Origin: Spirochaetia bacterium
GTDB lineage: Bacteria > Spirochaetota > Leptospiria > Leptospirales > Leptonemataceae
Direction: 5' to 3'
Assembly (NCBI GenBank): GCA_029880625.1
Contig: JAOUOA010000125.1
Coordinates: forward strand, 1 to 7,277
DNA: 7,277 bases
Of this stretch, positions 1 to 5,609 are shown piece after piece. Numbering within the stretch: position 1 is the first letter of the stretch; every line of letters starts with the position of its first letter. Made by a program: the position numbers and the translations under genes. The notes beneath the pieces are model-generated. The model had not been told where the DNA came from, ran no database searches, and saw only the letters and a list, made by a program, of their open reading frames with translations.

Positions 1-660
1 GGCTCATCATACAACAGGTCCGCAGACAGCTGGTACCGCTTTTTTGAGAAAAAAGATCTTTTAGAAATTTCAGAAATCATTGTTGTCGACGACGGCATCA
101 TGCGAAATGAATCAATTGTAGAAGTTGAATACCGCGGAACAGACAGCAGAATCAACTTTATCGGACATTATATGCCGTTCGGAAGGCTAACCACCATACG
201 AACGGGCATGATGCATGCAACAGGAAGGTATATACTGGTAGATGAAACCAGAGAAGGAGTTCATCCAGGAGAAATTTTTCCACTGTTAAATGCAATGATG
301 CACAGAGAAAAAAACGAAAATCTGAACGGATGCGCACTCGGCATGCAGTCCTGGGATCCTGTAAAAAGAATAAAATCCGGAAGGTCCCTTCGTGAACGGT
401 ACGCAAAATTCACCTGCGGGTCCTTAAAACCGGCTTCAAATTTCCGGATGTTTCATTTTCAGCTTGCAGGAAAGCTTTTTGAAAAGAATTTTAAAGAGCA
501 TAAGATTCAGCCTCTTTTTTATCTTAAAAAAAACGGCATCCCTGTAAAAGATGTGGCGATTGAGGGCACCGTCAGCACAGAAAAAGATCCCGGAATGATG
601 CGTCTTACTTTTTTAGCATTTCGAAATCTTTTTCTGTTTAAAGACAAATCTGTTCATTAA
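1..660 (+). CDS. Family 2 glycosyltransferase, ALG5/DPM1-like, 5' partial and motif-degenerate
   Basis: The frame is open from base 1, so the gene enters from outside the window; 219 residues are visible. The start looks close by: the fragment opens with SSYNRSADSW, equivalent to the YNE stretch near the N-terminus of GT2 enzymes, so roughly ten residues are probably missing. EIIVVDDG (residues 25-32) is the classic GT-A nucleotide-binding segment. The next block, an MMHATGRYILVDE stretch at about 70-82, aligns with the G-x-YILFADADGAT region of dolichyl-phosphate glucose/mannose synthases, but the DAD acidic motif reads DET. The later DTQCGFK-type block also seems replaced, by NFRMFHFQ (147-154). 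The tail (PLFYLKKNGIPVKDVAI) fits the family's C-terminal part, and no membrane anchor is evident. Such enzymes normally move a sugar from a nucleotide donor to a polyprenyl phosphate at the membrane; donor and acceptor cannot be predicted here, and activity is uncertain. It converges on the transporter gene. The internal ATG at 100 is not the true start, because DDG lies upstream of it. Confidence 0.72.
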   Translation, partial: GSSYNRSADSWYRFFEKKDLLEISEIIVVDDGIMRNESIVEVEYRGTDSRINFIGHYMPFGRLTTIRTGMMHATGRYILVDETREGVHPGEIFPLLNAMMHREKNENLNGCALGMQSWDPVKRIKSGRSLRERYAKFTCGSLKPASNFRMFHFQLAGKLFEKNFKEHKIQPLFYLKKNGIPVKDVAIEGTVSTEKDPGMMRLTFLAFRNLFLFKDKSVH

Positions 661-662
661 AT

Positions 663-1559
663 TTAATGGAAATGTCTGAGCCATTTTTTTCTTCCGTCAT
701 ACGTATGAGACAGGATAACTCCAGCAAGAATCAGACCCGCACCGGAAAAAAAATACAGATCCGGAGATTCGCTTAAAAAGATAACTGCAAAAATTGTTGC
801 AAAGACAGGCTCCAGTGAATACAGGATTCCAGCCTGAACCGGCGTCGTATGCTTCTGGTAGCGGATCTGCCAGTAAACCGCGACAAGAGTTCCTGCAAGA
901 GAAAGATAGAGAAGAGAAAGAAGAGAATTCAGTTCAATTTCAAAAACCGGTTCTTCCGTAAAAAAAGCTAGAATCCCTGCAATGATGGCTGTAAAAATCA
1001 GCTGCCAGTACAGAAAATTGATTTCATCATACAGCCTGGAAAAATAATCCAGATATGTAATGTACATCGCAAACCCAAGAGCACAGAAAAAGGTAAGCGC
1101 ATCGCCAATATTCAGTTCATTGTCTCCGAATGAAGTTAATAGATACATGCCCGGCAGGATTAGAATCATTCCCAAATAATTTCCGATTCCCGGAAGTTTT
1201 CGAACCGTGAAATACTGAAACACAGGAGTAAATAAAATCAGAAGTTCGGTAATAAAAGCGGAACGGGAAGCGGTTGTGTACTGAAGACCGGCTGTTTGGA
1301 ATCCGAATCCTGCAGTCATCATCAGTGAAAGATAGAAAGAGTGCTTAAGAATTCCTTTTTCTGTCAGAGCTGAAAAAGCTTTCGCAGGATTCCGAATCAA
1401 AATAAAAGGAGTAAGAAAAAGCGCAGCCATGCCGAATCTTACTGCAACCAGAAGAAGAGGCGATATTTGAAGCAGAGAAACCTTGAGGACAACAAAAGTG
1501 GCTCCCCAGAGGATCGTACATAAGGTTAAAAAAATATTTGCTTTTTGAAACGGACTCAT
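663..1559 (-). CDS. EamA/DMT-superfamily inner-membrane transporter
   Basis: This 298-residue protein has the size and pattern of drug/metabolite transporters (RhaT/YdcZ-like EamA pairs). About ten hydrophobic helices are visible, near residues 9-29, 34-55, 76-93, 97-117, 126-143, 152-171, 183-200, 213-233, 241-262 and 269-285, forming two EamA repeats. Family hallmarks are LWGATFVVLK and the VAVRFGMAALFL stretch in repeat one, GLQYTTASRSAF before helix 4, and in repeat two the AGILYSLEPVFATIFAVIF stretch followed by a GAGLILAGVIL closing helix. The C-terminus is basic (GRKKWLRH), consistent with a cytoplasmic end. These proteins export or import small metabolites; the substrate cannot be inferred. 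The ATG at 1559 is preceded on its strand by GGGAAG with about 8 bases spacing, a reasonable ribosome binding site. It lies 57 bases downstream of the globin gene on the same strand with no clear terminator between, so co-transcription is plausible. Confidence 0.9.
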   Translation of the reverse strand: MSPFQKANIFLTLCTILWGATFVVLKVSLLQISPLLLVAVRFGMAALFLTPFILIRNPAKAFSALTEKGILKHSFYLSLMMTAGFGFQTAGLQYTTASRSAFITELLILFTPVFQYFTVRKLPGIGNYLGMILILPGMYLLTSFGDNELNIGDALTFFCALGFAMYITYLDYFSRLYDEINFLYWQLIFTAIIAGILAFFTEEPVFEIELNSLLSLLYLSLAGTLVAVYWQIRYQKHTTPVQAGILYSLEPVFATIFAVIFLSESPDLYFFSGAGLILAGVILSHTYDGRKKWLRHFH

Positions 1560-1616
1560 TTCCGATACTTCCCGGAAGACAGTATCAAAAATGAGCTTCA
1601 GGAATTAAACCAAATT

Positions 1617-2018
1617 TCAATAAAGCGCTACAAAGTATTTAATCCCCGGCTCCATAACATCCCGCCATGCCTTTTCTGTATTTTCATCCCAGTTTCTGTC
1701 ATACTGACTTAGAGCTTTGCAGAGACTGTCAATCCAGAATGCATAGAGTTCCGGTTTTATATTTTTATGCTCTCTGTCGTGAATTTTTGCAATCGCCTCA
1801 AGAGCCTGCTTTCCGGCAAGAGTTTCTTTTGCGAAAAGAATCATATACGAAATTCCTTTTTTCAGAAGCTTTTTTTGTTTATCAAAATCAGTCTGTGAAA
1901 ACAGAGGCTTGATTTCAGGACTTGAATTTAAAAAAATCTCATAAAACGAATTAAAAAACTCCGGATTGATGGAAACCTGTCCGAAGCTTTCTGTGACTTT
2001 CTGCAACTGTTCCTGCAT
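1617..2018 (-). CDS. Single-domain globin-like heme protein
   Basis: The protein is 133 residues from the chosen start, within the range of bacterial single-domain globins. Visible globin features: FYEIFL (25-30, B helix with Tyr26 a candidate B10 residue), the SPEIKPLF segment ending in Phe40 (CD1), Gln48 in the E helix as candidate distal residue, and IAKIHDREH (77-84) aligning with the LAQSHATKH stretch of myoglobin, making His80 the likely proximal heme ligand and His84 the FG-corner histidine. The C-terminal AWRDVMEPGIKYFV fits the H helix. No reductase or signalling domain is attached, so it would bind O2, NO or another ligand in the cytoplasm and need a separate reductant. The frame extends 17 codons upstream to 2069, but the ATG at 2018 has an excellent ribosome binding site and begins where globin homology is expected. 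It is transcribed away from the heme-biosynthesis operon, whose product it would need. Physiological role (NO detoxification, O2 storage or sensing) is not determinable. Confidence 0.82.
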   Translation of the reverse strand: MQEQLQKVTESFGQVSINPEFFNSFYEIFLNSSPEIKPLFSQTDFDKQKKLLKKGISYMILFAKETLAGKQALEAIAKIHDREHKNIKPELYAFWIDSLCKALSQYDRNWDENTEKAWRDVMEPGIKYFVALY

Positions 2019-2024
2019 AGAACT

Positions 2025-2030
2025 CTCCTT
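2025..2030 (-). promoter_or_regulatory. Ribosome binding site that fixes the globin start
   Basis: On the minus strand the bases read AAGGAG, with six bases (AGTTCT) before the ATG at 2018. No comparable site precedes the in-frame ATG at 2069, so translation most likely starts at 2018. Confidence 0.8.
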
Positions 2031-2112
2031 TACCCTTAAAACTGAAGGTTTACATAAGTAAAAATACACAATAACTCGTACATTTACTTATAACTTAATA
2101 TTTATTATTTTT

Positions 2113-2141
2113 ATTATTTAACTATTTATCTACGATGTCAA
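2113..2141 (-). promoter_or_regulatory. Putative sigma-70-type promoter of the globin gene
   Basis: On the minus strand TTGACA (2141-2136) is a perfect -35 hexamer, followed by a 17-base spacer and AATAAT (2118-2113), a 5/6 match to the -10 consensus. Transcription would begin near 2106, giving a leader of about 90 bases before the globin ATG. The surrounding DNA is very A+T rich, which raises the chance of accidental -10 matches, but the exact -35 with optimal spacing is hard to dismiss. The single TGACA inside the -35 is not followed or preceded by a second copy at 11-base spacing, unlike the hemA side. Confidence 0.5.
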
Positions 2142-2416
2142 CAATAAAGGGATCTTTAAAAAAATAAATTAATTTCATGCAAATTATCATCACAGATTAT
2201 CGCACATGAAACGCTGACGGGACATGAGGAATACCGGACCTTGCGCCTGGCAGCTCCGTCGATCTGATTCAAGTTCATTCCTGACTGTTTCGGGCATTTT
2301 TTTCAAGTAAAGCGTCAGGATGAAACCGTCAGATACAACATTCTTATCTATGGCATATTTTTTTATCCAAGAACTTACAAATATAATATCAAATCATCAG
2401 TTAAACCTCTTTCCTC
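2142..2416. other. Intergenic segment with no supportable gene
   Basis: This part of the gap between the globin and hemA holds no convincing gene. A more G+C-rich island (about 2205-2335) sits between A+T-rich flanks. It contains GACGG (2216-2220) facing CCGTC (2256-2260), and TCCTGAC (2279-2285) facing GTCAGGA (2314-2320), so a structured RNA is conceivable but the stems are short and the loops long. On the minus strand a frame is open from 2393 to a stop at 2190-2192, with an ATG only at 2297 and no ribosome binding site. No tRNA, known riboswitch core or terminator with a T-run was recognised. Confidence 0.4.
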
Positions 2417-2450
2417 TTCTGTAATCAGGAAAGGATTCCTGATTACAGAA
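2417..2450. repeat. Perfect 15-bp inverted repeat with 4-base loop
   Basis: The left arm TTCTGTAATCAGGAA (2417-2431) and right arm TTCCTGATTACAGAA (2436-2450) are exact reverse complements separated by AGGA. Followed only by ACGTTTTGAG on the plus strand and by no T-run on the minus strand, it is not a typical intrinsic terminator, and no gene ends nearby on either strand. Its place just upstream of the Fur-like palindrome suggests an operator, a repeat-family element or a hairpin/cruciform in the heme-operon control region. The structure is certain from the sequence; the role is inference. Confidence 0.85.
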
Positions 2451-2456
2451 ACGTTT

Positions 2457-2471
2457 TGAGAATGAGTCTCA
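2457..2471. promoter_or_regulatory. Fur-family-like 7-1-7 operator upstream of hemA
   Basis: TGAGAATGAGTCTCA is a near-perfect palindrome (6 of 7 arm positions pair) and matches the Fur 7-1-7 consensus TGATAATNATTATCA at 11 of 14 defined positions. It also contains a 5/6 match to a -35 hexamer (TTGAGA, 2456-2461). A Fur-, Zur- or PerR-type regulator binding here could tie heme synthesis to iron or peroxide status, as PerR does for hem genes in Bacillus. Which member would bind cannot be decided, and one motif match in an A+T-rich region may be chance. Confidence 0.42.
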
Positions 2472-2490
2472 ATCATTACTATTTATGCTG

Positions 2491-2523
2491 TCTCTGACAA
2501 ATTCCTGACAAGTCTCTGAAACA
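2491..2523 (+). promoter_or_regulatory. Three-unit 11-bp direct repeat with TGACA-N6-TGACA: response-regulator site
   Basis: Three consecutive 11-base units read TCTCTGACAAA, TTCCTGACAAG and TCTCTGAAACA. Within them TGACA (2495-2499), six bases, TGACA (2506-2510) is exact, and a third degenerate half-site TGAAA lies at 2517-2521 in the same register. Eleven-base tandem half-sites are typical of OmpR/PhoB-family response regulators, which bind head-to-tail on one face of the helix and often replace the -35 contact. From memory, Leptospira biflexa Rrlep, the partner of the heme-linked kinase Hklep, was reported to recognise TGACA-N6-TGACA. The array ends seven bases before the candidate extended -10 (TTTAAT at 2531), an activator-like position. 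Confidence 0.65.
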
Positions 2524-2527
2524 TCTG

Positions 2528-2536
2528 TGCTTTAAT
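2528..2536 (+). promoter_or_regulatory. Putative extended -10 of the hemA operon promoter
   Basis: TG-C-TTTAAT fits an extended -10 (TGN plus a 5/6 match to TATAAT). No consensus -35 lies at 17 bases; the nearest similar hexamer, CTGACA (2505-2510), is 20 bases away and belongs to the direct-repeat array, as expected for an activator-dependent promoter. Transcription would start near 2543, giving a leader of about 80 bases with a weak 5-bp stem CTCTG/CAGAG (2557-2572). An alternative is TTGAGA (2456-2461) with TACTAT (2477-2482), spaced 15 bases. Confidence 0.35.
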
Positions 2537-2623
2537 ATAAAATAGGTGGGAGCCATCTCTGAATATACAGAGCGCTTCAATCTACATTCTCATTTAATAT
2601 AGATAATTAAGAGTGTTCTAAAA

Positions 2624-3898
2624 ATGAATTATATTGGCGCTGTAGTTCTCAGCTTTGAAGAAGCAGGAGAATTAAACAAAATCGTTCCCTGGAAGGTTGA
2701 TTCCATTGAAAAGGTCTGGGAGGACCTCCAAAAGGATGGGATTCCCCTTGGCGGAATGATCTATCTTTCCACCTGTAACCGGGTAGAATTTATTTATACT
2801 CTTACCGATCCAACTGCACATACAGACTTTATTTTATCCCTGGTGCAGAAACTGCCTCCTCTTGCAGACGGAATCCGCCCCAGAGCACTTCAGGGAAGAC
2901 AGGCTCTGCTCCACCTTCTTCGCCTGACATCCGGCCTGGAATCCATGGTTCTTGGAGAAACCGAAATCCGGGCACAGCTGAAGGATGCTTATGAAGCTGC
3001 ACGAAAAAAAAAGATGGCAGATCAGCGGCTGAATATCCTGTTTCGAAACCTGCTTCAGGAAGCAAGGATTATAAGATCAAGCATTTCCATGTCCAATCTT
3101 CCTTTATCTGTTGCTACCCTTGCAACAAAGTATCTTCAGCAGCATGAACAGGATTTAAATCCAGAGGCCTCTTATGTAATCATTGGTTCCGGACCCATGT
3201 CACGGCAGGCGGCAGAATATCTTTCCAAATCAGGCAAAAACCTGATTCTGGTAAACCGAACGCCTGAAAAAGTCCAGGCGCATGCAGACCGGATCGGCGC
3301 ATCTGTTTTTTCCTTTGATCATTTCATGAACAAAACAAAATCTTTTGGTCCCATTGCAGCCATTGTTACGGCGACTTCCCATCCAGATGCCTTTATCACA
3401 GAAAAGTTTGCATCTGAAATCATTGACAAAAACAACAGCGGAAATTCGCAAAAAAACCTTGTTCTTGTCGATATGGCCATGCCGCCCGATGTCAGTCCGG
3501 ATACAGAAAAACGAAAAGAAATTTCACTGGTTTCCATGGAATCATTAAAAAACGATCTGGAAAAAAATAAAAAGAAAAGAAAACAGGCTGCAGAAGAAGC
3601 GGAAGAATTTATTGAAGAATCTCTGTTCCGCATTGAAGTCAACCTTGTATCCGGCATGTCCGGCCCACTCATCAGCAAAATTCAGAAAAAAGTAAAAAAC
3701 AAAGCAAGAGACCACCTGAATCTTCTTCTGGAAGACCGCCTTTCGCATTTAAGCAAAAAAGACCGCCGTCTGATTTATACCTGGGCAATCCAGGCGAACC
3801 GGGATATGAACCGAATTCACAGAGACGGACTTGAACTTATGATCCGGAACCTGTACACATACGACCAGGACGACAGGGCACAAAAAGGATCTGTATGA
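2624..3898 (+). CDS. hemA: Glutamyl-tRNA reductase
   Basis: HemA reduces glutamyl-tRNA(Glu) with NADPH to glutamate-1-semialdehyde, the first committed step of the C5 route to heme. The 424-residue length is typical. STCNRVE (49-55) carries the catalytic Cys51 that forms the thioester; His97 in LLHLLRLTSGLES and the following MVLGETEI match the conserved catalytic-domain block. SYVIIGSGPMSRQAAEYL (183-200) is the NADPH-binding Rossmann turn, with LVNRTPEKV (209-217) after the second strand and LVDMAMPPDV (281-290) matching the usual D-[IL]-[AG]-[VM]-P-R-D block. Residues from about 305 form the charged helical dimerisation region. The N-terminus is unusual: GAVVLSFEEA replaces the common G-[LV]-[NS]-H-[KR]-[TS]-A-P signature. 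The start fits the family's first strand, but the Shine-Dalgarno is weak (AAGAG, 10 bases upstream). It is first in the operon and its ATGA overlaps hemC/D, so translational coupling is likely. Confidence 0.95.
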   Translation: MNYIGAVVLSFEEAGELNKIVPWKVDSIEKVWEDLQKDGIPLGGMIYLSTCNRVEFIYTLTDPTAHTDFILSLVQKLPPLADGIRPRALQGRQALLHLLRLTSGLESMVLGETEIRAQLKDAYEAARKKKMADQRLNILFRNLLQEARIIRSSISMSNLPLSVATLATKYLQQHEQDLNPEASYVIIGSGPMSRQAAEYLSKSGKNLILVNRTPEKVQAHADRIGASVFSFDHFMNKTKSFGPIAAIVTATSHPDAFITEKFASEIIDKNNSGNSQKNLVLVDMAMPPDVSPDTEKRKEISLVSMESLKNDLEKNKKKRKQAAEEAEEFIEESLFRIEVNLVSGMSGPLISKIQKKVKNKARDHLNLLLEDRLSHLSKKDRRLIYTWAIQANRDMNRIHRDGLELMIRNLYTYDQDDRAQKGSV

Positions 3899-5595
3899 AA
3901 CAAAACAATATGCTGCGGATTGGAAGCCGCGGCTCAGACCTTGCTCTTGCACAGGCACATTATATCAAAAAGCGCCTGGACAGTCTCCAAAACGGACCCA
4001 AAACAGAAATCATTATTATTAAAACGACAGGCGATAAAATTCAGGATATCCCTCTTTCGCAGCTTGAAGCGGGCAATACAGGAGATGACCGTAAAGGCTT
4101 CTTCACCAAAGAAATCGAAGAAGCCCTTTTAAAAAATGAGATTGATATCGCAGTCCATTCATACAAAGATATGCCCACCCTCATGCCGGAAGGACTGACC
4201 ATCGGATGCATGCCGCAGAGACTCAACCCCCTTGATGTCATCGTGTTTCACAGAGATAAAAAAACATCGGATTTGCCTCCCTATATTGCTTCTGGATCAA
4301 CAATTGGAACTTCGTCTGTACGGAGGATTTCTCATATCGAATTTTCCTGGCCGGATATGAAAATATCGCCTCTCCGAGGAAATGTACCCACACGCATTAA
4401 AAAGCTTCTGGATGGAAACGAATTTGACGCAATTCTGTTAAGCGGTGCGGGCGTGGAAAGGCTTAAAGGCCTCGGATTCTTTGATGATTTCGATCCCCGG
4501 TTCAAGGAACTGGAATTCATATCTCTCCCCCCTGAAGTCTACGTATCCGCTCCTGCGCAGGGCGCCCTTGCGATTCAATGCAGAGAAAACGACGAACGTT
4601 CTTTGGAGATCATTCAGAAACTGGAAGATGCCTTTGAACTGGAAACAGTTCGGGCAGAACGGATCATCCTGAAAGAACTGAACGGAGGATGCCATCTGCC
4701 TCTTGGAACTCACTGCATTCGCGATGGAAATTATTTTCGTCTGCATACATTTCTCGGCAAGGAAGCTGTCGACAACAGGAAGGGAGTCTCCTATACTTTC
4801 AATCGATCCGGCAATCATGCAGAAGAACTTGCACTGGAAATTGTATCTGAAATTAAATCGCAAACCAATATTGTCTTAACGGGAAGAAAAGAACGGACAG
4901 ATGAGTTAAAATCTGTTTTTGGTGAAGCTATTCATGCTCTTCCGCTCATCGTCACATCAGGAATTGACGCACAGACAGACGAACTGAAAAAGTGGCTTTC
5001 TGAATTAAATCCGTCCGGCAAAAGATCTGTTCTGGCTGTTTTCAGCGTTCCCGGCGCAGAGCATTTAAAGCGGACTGCAGAAACAAACAGTTTAAATCTG
5101 AGCCGTTTTGAATTCGCAGTGACAGGCGGTAAAACAAAGGAAGCCCTTGAAAAATTTTTCCCCGATATACCGATACCTTTTCTCAGCCCTGACGGAACCG
5201 GAAATTCTCTTGCAGAGATGCTCATTGAAAACAAAAACAGTCTGGATCTGCATCTAGCTGCAGTCTGTGCAGAAAATCCAAGAAAAGAATTTTATGAAAC
5301 CGCCGGCAAAGCAGGATTTCGCATCACCAGGATACCGGTGTACCGCACCCAGGACAGACAGCCTGAACCGGACGAACTTCTCAATTTACCGGAACGTTCC
5401 CGGATCGTTTTTGCAAGCCCTTCTGCAGTCCGCGCTTTTTTCAAGACCCACAATCAGGAAATTCAGAAACAAAAACGTTTTCTGTTCTGTGCTCTTGGAC
5501 CCACGACTGAAAACGAAATTCAATCTTCAGGATTTTCAGTTTACGCAAAATCTGCAAAACCCGATCTTGACATTTTATTAAAAGACATCCTTTAA
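3895..5595 (+). CDS. hemC/hemD: Fused hydroxymethylbilane synthase / uroporphyrinogen-III synthase
   Basis: One 566-residue protein appears to carry two consecutive heme enzymes. Residues about 6-322 are porphobilinogen deaminase: LRIGSRGSDLALAQ at the start, HSYKDMP (88-94) with catalytic Asp92, GTSSVRR (138-144), RGNVPTR (161-167), APAQGALAIQCR (219-230) and LNGGC with Cys266, the dipyrromethane-cofactor attachment cysteine. It condenses four porphobilinogens to hydroxymethylbilane. From about 325 the sequence fits HemD, which closes and inverts ring D to give uroporphyrinogen III: IVLTGRKER opening, IPVYRT (480-485), IVFASPSAVRAFF (504-516) and CALGPTTENEIQSSGF (532-547). The HemD half is much less conserved than HemC, as usual for this family. 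The ATG overlaps the hemA stop (ATGA) and has AAGGA five bases upstream. The fusion could channel the unstable linear intermediate. I recall an annotated hemC/D fusion in Leptospira. HemC assignment is secure; HemD slightly less so. Confidence 0.93.
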   Translation: MKQNNMLRIGSRGSDLALAQAHYIKKRLDSLQNGPKTEIIIIKTTGDKIQDIPLSQLEAGNTGDDRKGFFTKEIEEALLKNEIDIAVHSYKDMPTLMPEGLTIGCMPQRLNPLDVIVFHRDKKTSDLPPYIASGSTIGTSSVRRISHIEFSWPDMKISPLRGNVPTRIKKLLDGNEFDAILLSGAGVERLKGLGFFDDFDPRFKELEFISLPPEVYVSAPAQGALAIQCRENDERSLEIIQKLEDAFELETVRAERIILKELNGGCHLPLGTHCIRDGNYFRLHTFLGKEAVDNRKGVSYTFNRSGNHAEELALEIVSEIKSQTNIVLTGRKERTDELKSVFGEAIHALPLIVTSGIDAQTDELKKWLSELNPSGKRSVLAVFSVPGAEHLKRTAETNSLNLSRFEFAVTGGKTKEALEKFFPDIPIPFLSPDGTGNSLAEMLIENKNSLDLHLAAVCAENPRKEFYETAGKAGFRITRIPVYRTQDRQPEPDELLNLPERSRIVFASPSAVRAFFKTHNQEIQKQKRFLFCALGPTTENEIQSSGFSVYAKSAKPDLDILLKDIL

Positions 5596-5609
5596 TTCCG
5601 GAGAAAAAC

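Noticed and set aside
655..668. A perfect 14-base palindrome, CATTAAATTTAATG, covering both convergent stop codons, as a bidirectional terminator.
   Set aside because: It is A+T-only in the core, has no loop beyond a 5-bp weak stem, and no T-run follows. Both genes simply end in CAT TAA.
697..708. TCATACGTATGA palindrome as an operator or terminator stem.
   Set aside because: It lies inside the transporter's C-terminal codons with no promoter nearby; a 12-base palindrome can arise by chance in coding DNA.
2019..2069. A 17-residue N-terminal extension of the globin from the ATG at 2069.
   Set aside because: The ATG at 2018 has AAGGAG at ideal spacing and the extension has no globin similarity or ribosome binding site.
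2224..2310. A 28-codon plus-strand frame (start ATG at 2224) as a leader peptide for hemA.
   Set aside because: No ribosome binding site, no regulatory codon run, and it ends over 300 bases from hemA, upstream of the likely promoter.
2557..2572. CTCTG/CAGAG stem in the hemA leader as an attenuator or riboswitch.
   Set aside because: Only five base pairs with a 6-base loop, no competing stem and no T-run.
4438..4863. A 141-codon minus-strand frame within hemC/D as a gene.
   Set aside because: It lies wholly inside the strongly conserved HemC coding sequence and has no recognisable domain; it is a shadow frame.
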